The translations under genes and the position numbers were made by a program. Of a stretch of 64,000 nucleotides of DNA, positions 9,537 to 29,740 are shown in pieces. Origin of the DNA: Leptodactylus fallax (taxonomy: Eukaryota; Chordata; Amphibia; Anura; Leptodactylidae). Each line of letters starts with the position of its first letter. Position 1 is the first letter of the stretch. The stretch spans positions 1,608,501 to 1,672,500 of the forward strand of contig CAMRHE010000360.1 of assembly GCA_947044405.1 (NCBI GenBank), given 5' to 3'. Below the pieces are notes generated by a model that had not been told where the DNA came from, made no database searches, and worked only from the letters and a program-made list of their open reading frames with translations.

Positions 9537-11950
9537 TTAATAGTCCCACATATGATCCGCCCAGTCCAGCTTATTATTAAGGAGCAAACCCAGGTACTCA
9601 TGGGTGTTCACAATCTCGATGCCCGTCCCCAGGATGTCCACTGGTTTAGGAGGGCTTCTGCCTTTGCGGAAGCCCACCACCATCTCCTTGGTCTCCCCGG
9701 GGTTGATCTTCAGGTGGGTCCTGGTGGCACCAGTCCACAAAATGCTGGTTCAGTTCTCTGTACTCCCTGTCATCATCATCTGTGATGAGACCCACTATTA
9801 CAGAGTCGTCAGAATACTTCTGTAGGTAGCAGCTGGATGAGTTGCACCTAAAATCTGCAGTGTACAGTGTGAAGAGGAAAGGGGCGAGAACCGTACCCTG
9901 AGGTGCCCCCGTATTACAGATCACGGTATCTGACACAGTCTTGGGCTCTCACGTATTGAGGTCGATTTGTGAGGTAGTCTAGGATCCAGTTGGAGAGGTG
10001 GTGGTCCACTCCAGCAAGGCCCAGCTTGTCCCTCAATAACCTGGGCTGTATGGTGTTAAAAGCACTGGAGAAGTCAAAGAACATTATTCTCACTGTGTTC
10101 CCTGGTTTCTCCAGGTGAGACAGAGCCCTGTGCAGAAGATGGATGATGGCATCATCTACCCCAATGCCCGGCCGATAAGCAAACTGGAGTGGGTCCATAG
10201 CGGGGCTCACTAGAGGGCGGAGATGTGTGAGAACCAATCTCTCCAAGATCTTCATCAGGTGGGATGTCAGTGCTACAGGTCTGTAGTCGTTGAGGTCCAT
10301 AGGGTGGGGTTTCTTTGGAACTGGTACCACACAAGAAGATTTCCATAATTCAGGGACTATTTCCTGCCTCAGGCTCATATTATACATATATGTAATTATA
10401 CCACACAGCAGGTCCCCGCAAGTCTTAATTAGCCTTGCACTGATGTCATCTGGCCCTGCGGCTTTCCTCGCCTTGATCTTTTTCATCTCCTTCCTCACCT
10501 GGGCCCGTGTGAAGGTCAGACTGTGGCCAGATAAAGATGGATTTCTGGATTTACTGGTCTGTTGGGAAGTGGCCGCATGGGGAGAAGTCATTGTGGTGGG
10601 GGGAGCTGAAGGACATACTGGGGTGGGAGGAGCTGGTGTGTGATCAAATCTGTTGAAGAATAGGTTTAGTTCATTAAGCCAATTAACATCTGCCTCAATC
10701 TGGCAGACAGACTGTTTATGACCCGAAATTGACTTAAGCCTCTTCCAGACCCCCCTTATGTCTTTTCTTTCCATTTGCTTTTCCATTTTTTCTTTATAAC
10801 TGGCTTTTCCCTGCCTGATTTGATGCCTCAGCTCCTTTTGTACTTCCCTCAACCCCTCCTTATCTCTTGTCCTGAATGCCATCTTTTTCTCCTTAAGTAG
10901 TGTTTTTATATCAGAGTTAATCCATGGTTTGTTGTTGGAGAAGCACCTCACCACTTTTGTGGGTACTGTGTTGTCCACACAAAAATTAATGTAGTCTATT
11001 ATGCAGTGTGTGAGTCCTTCTATATCTTCTCCATAAGAATCCTGCAGCACTTCCCATGCGGTTGTGTCAAAACAATCCCTCAGAGCCTCATCACTCTCCT
11101 CGGACCATATCCTCACTGTGCGGGTGACAGCTGGTTCTCTACGTACAAGTGGCTTGTACACAGGTCGGAGATGTACTAGGTTGTGATCCGATCTCCCCAG
11201 GGGCGGTAGGGCTGATGAGTTATATGCCTCCCTCACGTTGGCAAAGAACAAGTCCAGTGTTTTGTTGTCTCTTGTGTGGCAGGTTACATACTGTGTGAAA
11301 CTGGGCAGTGTGGATGATGGAGAGGCATGGTTGAAATCACCCGACAGAAGAAAGAGGGCCTGGGGGTCCTGAGACTGTAACTGGCTCAGCGTGGCTTGTA
11401 GGACCTCGCAGGCAGCGTCAGCTTTCGCAGAGGGGGGGACATATGCAGCTATCACGATGACATGTGATAGTTCCCTTGGTAGGTAGAAAGGTCTCATGCT
11501 CACAGCTAATAGTTCAATGTCCTTACAGCAAGTTTGCTCCTTAATCACAATGTGCCTAGGATTACACCATCTATTATTCACAAACATTGCCAGCCCTCCT
11601 CCTTTCCTCTTACCGCTCTCCCTTGTCCTGTCTGCCCGAAGGAGTTTAAAACCATCCAAGGAGACCAGAGGGTCAGGAGTAACTTCAGTGAGCCAAGTCT
11701 CTGTAAGTAGCATCATGCTGCACGCCCGAAACTCCTGATGCTGCCTGGTGAGCGCTGTTAGTTCATCCATCTTGTTTGCAAGAGATCTCACATTGCCCAT
11801 GATGATGGAGGGAACAGCTGGTCGGTAACGCCTCTTTTTAATCCTCTGAAGAGTACCAGCTCTGCATCCCCTCACCCGCTTTTTCTTTCTCCAAATCTCA
11901 CGGGGGATGTGTGACCAGATGGTATGCCGTCCTGCTGTGCCTCTGAGCTG
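9537..11950 (-). pseudogene. L2/Rex1-like non-LTR retrotransposon ORF2 (frameshifted)
   Basis: A LINE polyprotein with an apurinic-type endonuclease followed by reverse transcriptase, which together nick target DNA and copy the RNA into it. One frame is open from about 11950 to 9914. The endonuclease shows NVRSLANKMDEL, LLTETWL, SGDFNHAS and GRSDHNLVHL. The reverse transcriptase shows ARKAAGPDDI, DYRPVALTS and FFDFSSAFNT. A frameshift near 9930 moves the next blocks, GAPQGTVLAPFLFTLY and the catalytic YSDDS, to a second frame (9646-9936). Another shift near 9725 moves LKINPGETKEMVV and YLGLLLNNKLDW to a third frame. The coding part stops soon after LDWADHMWDY, before the C-terminal region that relatives normally carry, and meets the ATT microsatellite. 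All catalytic motifs are present but the frame is broken at least twice, so it is not autonomous. No ORF1 is recognisable upstream. Confidence 0.88.
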
Positions 11951-13061
11951 CAGAATTTCCTCTCTTGTATAGACAAAGGAATGAAGAAGAATCTGAGACA
12001 GACATCCGTTTTTGATTCCTCTTCATTTTCTGTCCCACCAGCTGATGCATCAGCCTTTTCAGCAAGGAGTCTCGAGTCGTGGACTTTGCAGCCGTATCAG
12101 CCATGGAATCCGCAGCAGGATTGAGCAGGACGGTTATTTCTTCAGCGTCCTGCTGCAATCTCTGTCTCCCATTGAAAATCAGGGTGGAATCTGCTGCTGA
12201 TTTTGGGGTGTAGTCAGATATGTTCTCACAGAGGAATTTAAAGCCAGATTCTGCCTCAAAATCCGCTCCAAATTCCACCCATAATCTGGAGGCAGATTTT
12301 TTTTTATTTTATTTTTTTTTAAAAGCAGATTTTCAGAATCGGCAACAAAATCAGCTTCAAAAACCTGCTTCAAATTCCCGAAGAAAAAAATTTCTGTCTG
12401 ACTAATTCAGCACCAGATTTCCCCATTTTGTGCCTATTCATTGTGCAAGTGGCAACCAAGACCTGTAAAAAAAAATAGAACATGCTCTATTTTGATACCG
12501 TTTGGAGTATTGGGACTGTTTTCAGTGACCCGATTCACCCATTGAAGTCAAAACTGGAGATTGCATAGCTGTGGTTGTGGAGAACATGGAGACAGCAAAG
12601 CTGTGTGTGTAGGGAACATGGACGTAGCAGAGCTGTGTGTGGGGGAGAACATGGATGTAGTAAAGCTGGGGGTTAGTGTAACAGGCATCTGTGAAGGCAG
12701 AATAAGCAGAACAGAGGCAATATACAGCTGAAAAGTATAATGGGGCTAAATATAGCTGACTTTTTTTTTCCGATTGGGACGAAGTACGGTAGTGGGGTGT
12801 CCCAAATGTGTCACCACAGAGGGGTCCTTCTTTCAGAAAGTTTGGGAACCACTGCTCTAGTTAGTATGTGTATACTATTGGCATTATATAGCAACAATAA
12901 AACCTGCATTATTTAACCTGCATGCAAAAAAAGATTAAAAGGTAAAATGCAATGGCATAATTTTTTATTTATTTATTTATTTATTTTAATCCACCAAATA
13001 AAGAGTTAATAAAATACATTCAATACGTTTTAGGCACCCCAAAATTGTATTACAAAATGCC
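11951..13061. other. gene-free interval with repeat fragments
   Basis: No gene seen. The stretch 12205-12415 is a foldback-type repeat with cagattctgcctcaaaatcc words that recur at 15570-15770 and 35620-35730. The sequence at 12835-12858 (agtttgggaaccactgctct) looks like a hAT-family terminal end. A (TTTA)n run lies at 12962-12986. Confidence 0.5.
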
Positions 13062-14228
13062 TAAGATCCCCAGTGGCCCAACACATAACAATGCTCCCAA
13101 GTGGTCCCCCAGACACATGATAATGCTCCCCAGTGGTCCCCAGACACATGATTATGCTCCCCAGTGGTCCCCAGACACATGATTATGCTCCCCAGTGGTC
13201 CCCAGACGCATGATAATGCTCCCCAGTGGTCCCCAGACACATGATGATAATGCTCCCCAGTGGTCCCCAGACACATGATAATGCTCCCCAGTGGTCCCCA
13301 GACACATGATAATGCTCCCCAGTGGTCCCCAGACACACAATAATGCTCCCCAGTGGTCCCCAGACACACGATAATGCTCCCCAGTCGTCCCCAGACACAT
13401 GATAATGCTCCCCAGTCGTCCCCAGACACATGATGATAATGCTCCCCAGTGGTCCCCCAGACACATGATAATGCTCCCCTGTGGTCCCCCAGACACATGA
13501 TAGTGGTCCCCAGACACACAATAATGCTCCCCAGTGGTCCCCAGACACATGATAATGCTCCCCAGTCGTCCCCAGACACATGATAATGCTCCCCAGTCGT
13601 CCCCAGACACATGATAATGCTCCCCAGTCGTCCCCAGACACATGATTATGCTCCCCAGTGATCCCCAGACACATGATTATGCTCCCCAGTGGTCCCCAGA
13701 CGCATGATAATGCTCCCCAGTGGTCCCCAGACACATGATGATAATGCTCCCCAGTGGTCCCCAGACACATGATAATGCTCCCCAGTGGTCCCCAGACACA
13801 TGATAATGCTCCCCAGTGGTTCCCAGACACATGATAATGCTCCCCAGTGGTCCCCAGACACACAATAATGCTCCCCAGTGGTCCCCAGACACACAATAAT
13901 GCTCCCCAGTCATCCCCAGACACATGATAATGCTCCCCAGTCGTCCCCAGACACATGATGATAATGCTCCCCAGTGGTCCCCCAGACACATGATAATGCT
14001 CCCCTGTGGTCCCCCAGACACATGATAATGCTCCCCTGTGGTCCCCCAGACACATGATAGTAGTCCCCAGACACACAATAATGCTCCCCAGTGGTCCCCA
14101 GACACATGATAATGCTCCCCAGTCGTCCCCAGACACATGATAATGCTCCCCAGTCGTCCCCAGACACATGATAATGCTCCCCAGTCGTCCCCAGACACAT
14201 AATAATGCTCCCCAGTGGTCCCCAGGCA
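13062..14228 (-). repeat. 31-bp minisatellite, about 37 copies
   Basis: The unit starts tgctccccagtggtccccag and ends acacatgataa. Variants include cgtcc for ggtcc, cacaata for catgata, and 3-base insertions (tgatgataa). Marker variants recur in the same order in the second half (for example at 13498 and 14056), so the array itself contains a larger duplication. Because the unit is one base longer than a multiple of three and lacks stops on the minus strand, long frames (up to 348 codons) open there. They are not genes. Confidence 0.97.
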
Positions 14229-15114
14229 AGTGGTAATTCTCATATCAGTTGTACTAAATCTTCCCCATTGTGAAGCTCTGATTTACAGTGTTATCAAAGT
14301 GATGTTCTCCACCTTCAGAAAATTCTTTCAAAGTGAATCCTTTATTATTGACCTACTTAAGAAGCAAAGAATGTCTTACAATAGTTAATACATCGTATGC
14401 GCTAAGGCATTCCTTGTTTTTTAAATGGATCTGTAACAAATGATTCATTCTATTTAATGTGTGGAAACCCGGAAGCCATCTCCTCCATGAATGGACTTGG
14501 ACACTGGCCCAGAACTCTCAATGCTCTCCATGCACCCCATGCATTCCTCCACAATGGACATCTGGGCTGTGTGAGCTGACTACTTGGGTTTTCCGTTTAC
14601 CAGTTATCAGAGGTACTAAATAAAAAATGTAAAAAAAATTCATAAAGCTAACAGAAGAAAAACCTAGTTACAGAAATTTAGGAATAATGTTGATTAAAAA
14701 TATTAATAATATAAGATAATGATCTGAACTATAAATATAATTCTTGTTCCTGCATAGTGAACACCATAAAAATAATTGCAGATTTTTGTTTACCCTTCTC
14801 TCAAAAATAAAGGAATAGAAGTTTTAGGGAATCTACCAACAGTAAATGCACTATGCCTTAACTGACCACTGTAGTGCACATGTGCAGGGATTCTGGTGCA
14901 TGCGCTCGGAACATTTCTGGAGGCCATTCTGTCTTTGGAGTAGCATCCATTGGATGACTGCCAATCTCTGCTGCTGCCACTGTAGTAACATCAGTGTCTT
15001 GGCATTAAGAAAGACTTCATCAGTGTATGTTACACACAGTTTGTCATTATTGCATGGGAGCACAAAAAATGGGTGGGGTCAAAGTGGGCATGGGCGTGAC
15101 TGACCAGGGTTAGA
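14229..15114. other. gene-free interval
   Basis: No gene, RNA or classified element recognised. Confidence 0.4.
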
Positions 15115-15546
15115 GGGCTCCTAGGAACCTATCTATAAAACATAGCGTAGAACACTGTCAGGGCTCCTATGGACCTATCTATAAAACATAGTGTATAACA
15201 CTGGCAGGGCTCCTAGGAACCTATCTGTAAAACATAGTGTAGAATACTCTTAGGGCTCCTAGGAATCTATATATAAAACATAGTGTATGACACTGTCAGG
15301 GCTCCTAGGAACCTATCTGTAAAACATAGTGTATAACACTGTCAGGGCTCCTAGGAACCTTTCTATAAAACATAGTGTATAACACTGTCAGGGTTCCTAG
15401 GAACCTATCTATAAAACATAATGTAGAATACTCTTAGGGCTCCTAGGAATCTATCTATAAAACATAGTGTATGACACTGTCAGGGCTCCTAGGAACCTAT
15501 CCATATAACATAGTGTAGAACACTTTTAGGGCTCCTATGAACCTAT
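15115..15546 (-). repeat. 46-bp minisatellite, locus B (inverted)
   Basis: About nine copies of the locus A unit in opposite orientation (gggctcctaggaacctatct). Both subtypes (cactgtcaggg and actcttaggg) are mixed here too. Confidence 0.95.
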
Positions 15547-16092
15547 TTGTCCAATTTACAACTCTCTAAGGATATGTTCACACATAGGAATTTGGCACTA
15601 AATTTGATGCTGAATTTGCCAAGCAGAAAATCTCTGCTTCAGGAATTTGAAGCAGATTCTGCTTGACAAAAACCTTTGAGGATTTTGATGCTGAATTTGA
15701 AGCAGAAATTGGAGAAGAGTGTTAGGGTACATTCACATGGAGGAATTCGCGACAGATTGGGAGCGGATTCCTCCACCAAATTGCAGCAGGATATGGAAAA
15801 AAATCAGCGTTCCATGGCTCTGAAGTACCTGCTGATTGAGTCCATTCATCTGGGCCTAATCAGTAGCGGAAAGCCGCAACGGAATGTCAATGCAGGGACA
15901 TCGGCATCTGTTGTCGCAATCTAGTGGCTTAATACTGCGGTGAAAAATGAAGAGGAATTTCTCTTTATTTTCCACCATGTGAACCTACCCTCACTGTATT
16001 TTGCCTTTATTGGGCAGGCATAAATTCCACTCTTGGATTTTGACAAATTCAAATTCTGCATCGATGGAAAAGGTATATTTTCCACCTCCCAT
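15547..16092. other. gene-free interval with foldback repeat
   Basis: The stretch 15572-15720 consists of repeated gaatttgaagcagattctgc words in both orientations, a foldback repeat that starts at a ggatatgttcacaca end. The stretch 15724-15990 is a second repeat with a gggtacattcacatgg end. No gene. Confidence 0.5.
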
Positions 16093-16952
16093 TCATTTCA
16101 AGAAGCAGGACGCTCTGACTGAGTGGTGGCAGTGGTAGCCATGGCAACATAAGTGGCAGTACAGTATAGAATAAAATAATGGACCACGCCACAGGACGTT
16201 TCCTGTAAAATATATAATAAAGGGGGTATAACTGATTCTGCAGTTGTCCCTGCTCACAGATTTGGTGGCCTCCTCAAAGGGCTTAAGAAGGCAACAAACT
16301 TCCCTCATGAGCCTCCAAAATAACACATGGATCTCAAAATAACACATTTTACTTCACCTTACATGAGAGAGAAAGAAGAGTGCAAGCAACCACTGGTGAG
16401 GAAGAAGGTGGAAACTGTCCAGAAAGGAGGATCCAGAGGAAGCAGATGAGCCCTGCATGGTGTTAGAACTGGATCTGCGCAAACTGGGTGGAACTAGCAT
16501 GTGTTGCATTTCTGGACTGTTGCCGCTGCCACTCAAAACATTGACCCAGTAGGCCTTGAAAACCATATATTGTGTTTGTCCATAATTTCTACTCCACGTG
16601 TCGATGGTTGTGTGCACCTTTCCCCATAGACTTATCCAAGGAAAGACCCATGTTTTCTGACACATTGCGATATAAAGTAGGGACAGATTTCCTAGAGAAA
16701 TAATGGTGGCTAGGTATCCTCCATCAAGGGTGAGCACACTCCATCATTTCACAAAACACAGTGTAATCCACTAAGTGTTACTACAACAACTGCACTGTCA
16801 AGAACTTGCCCAGGTGTGAGTTGAGCTGCACAAACACCCGATGACAGGGCACATATTGCTGTTTCCTGGACACACATACCCTCATTGATGACTGATGTTG
16901 GTGTGGAGGAGGAGCAGGAGAAATTGTTCATGATGATGATAATGATGACCAT
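16093..16952 (-). pseudogene. hAT-superfamily transposase relic
   Basis: Two minus-strand frames carry pieces that read like the middle of a ZBED-type hAT transposase, the enzyme of cut-and-paste hAT elements. The segment near 16560-16740 contains KVHTTIDTWSRNYGQTQYMV, comparable to the DTWSS...GQ..Y block around the first catalytic Asp. The segment near 16230-16330 contains LMREVCCLLKPFEEATKSVS then RDNCRIS, comparable to the LLKPFEEATK.LS.D block further downstream. The order N to C agrees with the strand. Frames change between the blocks, and neither BED finger nor dimerisation domain was found intact. No terminal inverted repeats located. Confidence 0.55.
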
Positions 16953-19464
16953 GAGCTAGGTGTAGATGTGGCCTGCTTACCAGGAGGATCATGTTGAAAA
17001 ATATTCTCAAACAGGAGATGACTTCGTGTAGTTGCTGCAATGAACACCAGCAACAGTGAAAACATGTCTACCATTGGCTGTAATTTTTACTATCACCACT
17101 GCCACCACCCTCTTCACCCTAATGTTTTCCAGATCCTATCCACAATTGAATCTTCATTGGCAATGTCATTGCCTTCGCACCTTTTTCTCAAAATGACTAT
17201 AGAATTCTTGCACACTTTAATTTCCACCTCCAGATTTCCCTTTAATTCCCCTATCAGAATGACAACCAGTTCACCTCCTGCCACTACTACCTCCACCAAC
17301 AACAGTCATGTCATCCTCTTCCACTTCATCACCAATTCATCAAAAAAGGAAGACGATTGCTATGACTAGAAAAATAGCTTTCTCTTCTGGTGCCATATCA
17401 GTTCTAGGGATCTGGGTCAGTGAAGAAGATGAAAGAGACATAGTTGACAGTCCAGCAAGACCCTGTGGTAAATTAATTGTTAGAACATTAGAGGAGGAGG
17501 GACACACAGAATCCTCACTCAAGATCACATCACTCTCAGGTGCAATATCCTCCTATGATTGACCTGACCGGGCTAAGTAATCAAAATCTTCATTCTCAGG
17601 AAGTATAACAATCCTGCACCTATTGCTGCCAAAACCCGAAGTAGTGTTGCTGTTGCCAGCTTGTTCTAATTGCTAGTACTTTCACAAGTGTTTCCTCCTC
17701 CCACTCCTTTTGCCTGTCCCCTGCCCTGCTTTTTCCAGTCATTTTACTGCACACTGATTAATTATAATAGTGATTGGCAGCAATTCTGACACTGCGTGTA
17801 TAACTAGTCTGTGAGTATTAGACTAGAACATACTGTGTCAGTAAACCTTGTTTTTTTTGCCATTACAACGGCAGTTTGCATATATTGGTTAACAAAAATA
17901 AAAACCCTTAACAATCAGAGATTTTTCTGACTCCCTCAGTCTGCATCAGTGTTTTTGCCATTAGAACGGCACTTTGTAAATAATTTAAAAAAAAATATAT
18001 ATAAAAAGCAAAACTTTCCCCAAAAAAAAAAACGTTAACAAAGGATTTTTCACTAACAGGACTGATTTTGCCAATAAAAACAATGTAAGAAACTCCTTGA
18101 GCAATCACAGATCAATCTGACACTGTATTACAAAAATTGCTCTAATGCAAAAAAGATTTAACTAAATTAGATAACTGGCAGTGAAAGCATTAACTGTCCA
18201 GAGTCTGTGGAACTTAATTCAATCTAACTAAACGTGTCTCCTCTATATTTTCACTGTGCAATGCATGTCGCAGTGGCCATTTTAGTTCTCCTGAGATGAA
18301 CTGTATTTGGTTGTGTTTAAAAACCAACAATTTGAAATTTTTGAGGTCGAATTCGGCTTGTAATGAATCAATTCACCTATCTCTACTACTGACTTGAAGG
18401 TAATATAAAGCCATAAAACCAGGCATAAACCTGCTAAGTCTTTTACTTCTACGGGTATGGAGGAAAGCTGGGGATTTTCTGCTCTGTATCAGATAACTGG
18501 AGTTCCAGCTTCTTTTTAAGGTTATATTCCATACCTCCCAACCATCCTGGATTCAGTAGGACAACCCTGGATTACAGGTCCTGTCCCACTGTGTGTGGGA
18601 AGTATGTCCCGGGCTCAACTTGAGTTGAATACAATGGTGAAGTAGGAACCATCCACTCCCTGCTTCACCATTCACCCCCATCTCTGCTCTGGGAGCTGTA
18701 GGCGCAATGTGATGACATCACTCACATCGCGCATGCAACTCCCTAAAGCCTCCAGGAGCAGAGACTTCGGATGGAACAGCAGGGGAGTGAAGAGAGGTAA
18801 GAGAGGGACATAATATTGTAGGGGCAGCTGCAGCAGGACTTTAAAATGTGGGATCAGATGGAGCGGTACATTAAACTTTGGACTCTTTTGGTCCTTTGAT
18901 AGTTGGGAGGTATGATATTCACATGATGGCACCGATTCTCGGACAAGCTGAGACAGCACCAGTGTACCATCCATGAAAACAGAGTTGTGTCTGTAATACG
19001 TCAAATGTAGTGCATACTCTAATTTTTCACAGATCACAGGCAGCACTCGCCCATTAACTTTGGTAGTGTGAACAGAACCTAAGTATCACAGGGGAGTATC
19101 CCCTGACAAGTATCCCCTGTGATTCTGGATTCTGGTGACACTAACCTATCTGCAGGGCTGGGGTGATATGCTGGGAGGACACACTCCCTTCAAGTTTTCC
19201 AGAAGCAATCTAAAAATAAATAAATAAAAAAGCGACACCAATCTTCAACAAACCAGGATGTTCTGAATTCACAGCACTTAATACCTTTTGGCATTTATGT
19301 ACCTCTAGGTCACTATTATTATCACAGTATTATCACAGGCGCTAATAACTTTCCGGCTAGGTGACCTGAGAGATCAGCAGCAGGCACCTCCATGGTCACT
19401 TCTAGGCTCAAATGCTCCGGGTGGGTTTAAGCCGTCTGGATTCCTGGCCATTTCTTATCGGTGC
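16953..19464. other. gene-free interval, 3' side of GSTP copy 1
   Basis: The first 700 bases may belong to the hAT relic. A sequence at 18345-18390 (gaattcggcttgtaatgaat ... cacctatctctac) resembles a decayed end of the MITE found at 51192. Sequence from about 19250 to 19464 aligns with the 3' untranslated region of GSTP copy 2 (32900-33109), so it is probably the 3' UTR of copy 1. No AATAAA is evident there. Confidence 0.5.
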
Positions 19465-28425
<8,961 letters not shown>

Positions 28426-28451
28426 TGGGTGGACGGAGTAGAGTACTGCGG

Positions 28452-28458
28452 CTTTATA
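28452..28458 (-). promoter_or_regulatory. TATA box of GSTP copy 1
   Basis: TATAAAG within CATGTATAAAGCCGCAGT on the minus strand, 87-93 bases from the exon 1 donor. The aligned position in copy 2 reads TCTGCGAAGTCGCAGT and lacks a TATA box. Confidence 0.55.
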
Positions 28459-28669
28459 CATGGAGCAATGGGCTCACCACTCCCCCAGCCAAAGGTCTCT
28501 ACTACTCTAGGGAATAGTAGATCGCTGAACGAATCAGATACTTGGCAAAAAAAAAAAAACAAGAAAAATGTTGTGTAAATACTCGCATAAAACTAATCAG
28601 AAAAATCATACATCTCAACTGAAGAGCTACGTGTCATATCATAAGCCATAGGTATAACCCTAGTGTGGC

Positions 28670-28870
28670 CCTGCACAGTATAATGCCCTCCTTGTGGCCC
28701 CCACAGTATAACAACCAACATGTGGACCCTGCACAATATAATGTCCCCTTTTGTGGTCTCTACAAAGTATAATGCCCCTCTTGTGGCCCCCATACAGTAT
28801 AAGATCCCTTTGTGGTCCTGGCAAAGTTTAAAGTCCCCTTGTGGCCCCCACACAGTATAAATAACACCCC
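28670..28870. repeat. degenerate tandem repeat, about 30-33 bp unit
   Basis: About six diverged copies of a unit built from cacagtataatgccc and cttgtggccccc. The same word family occurs inverted at 24290-24420, so it is probably internal sequence of a dispersed element. Confidence 0.6.
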
Positions 28871-28879
28871 CTTATTATG

Positions 28880-29740
28880 GCCCGCACGGTAAAATGAATT
28901 TAAATAATTAATCCCTTGCCCCCTCTTCCACTCTGGTCTCTCATTGGTTGGCAGGCGCAATGTCTTGACATCACTACATCGCCCCCACCTGCATCCAAAA
29001 TGCTGGCAACAAAGATGAAGGTTGAATGGTGTAGCAGGGTATGGATGGCTCCCTCTTCACCGTCGTACTCAACCTGCAGCTGGGACAGATGGACAACACC
29101 CGAAATCCAGGACTGTCCCAGTGAATCCAGGATGGTTGGGGGGTATTACTTACAACTCCCCTATACAAATGTATGATGTTTTTTGCCAAATGTGCATGTA
29201 TTGTGTATGGGGAGAGAGTGTAAACCAGGGCTGCCATCAGGAATTTTGGGGGCCCATAAAGGCAAATTTTTTGAGGCCCCTCTTCCCCCCTCACTTTACT
29301 GTTTCCTGTCATATACCACCCATGGGCTACATGACTGGCGTGGACAGCCAGGGGTGGAATGAAAAAGTTCAGCAAATACCAAGACATGCTGACTTTATCG
29401 GTACAAGCTAGACTTCAACGTGGCAGCGCTTAAATCCGATACTGCACATCATATGGCTGTGGATTTCACCCCTCTTCATTACAAGGGGTGTGACAAGGGG
29501 TGTTCTGTAGATGGTGGAGTGAAGACGTAGTTTACTGGCGCTCCCACCACAGCACACTTTATTGGCCGTCTCTGACACCAGGGCAACCTTCACCCAGGCC
29601 CAAATGGTCAGAAGGAGGATGGAAACACCCCAGACCACAAAGTGCCTGTGCCCCTCTGGCCTCTAGAGCAGTCCTCCATGTGGAGATGCAACTGGCGGCC
29701 ATCTTCATCCCACTCTCCTTTCAGGCCCAGAGAAAGCTGG
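28880..29740. other. gene-free spacer between GSTP copies
   Basis: No gene recognised. Short unclassified repeat-like segments only. Confidence 0.4.

Noticed and set aside
13061..14243. Long minus-strand ORFs (up to 348 codons) with repeated LGTTGEHYHVSG pattern
   Set aside because: They arise from translating a 31-bp satellite in all three frames; no start context, conservation or splice sites.
16354..16952. Host gene exons with CCAAT/serine-rich protein
   Set aside because: The segments align by eye with a hAT transposase core and are interrupted by frame changes.
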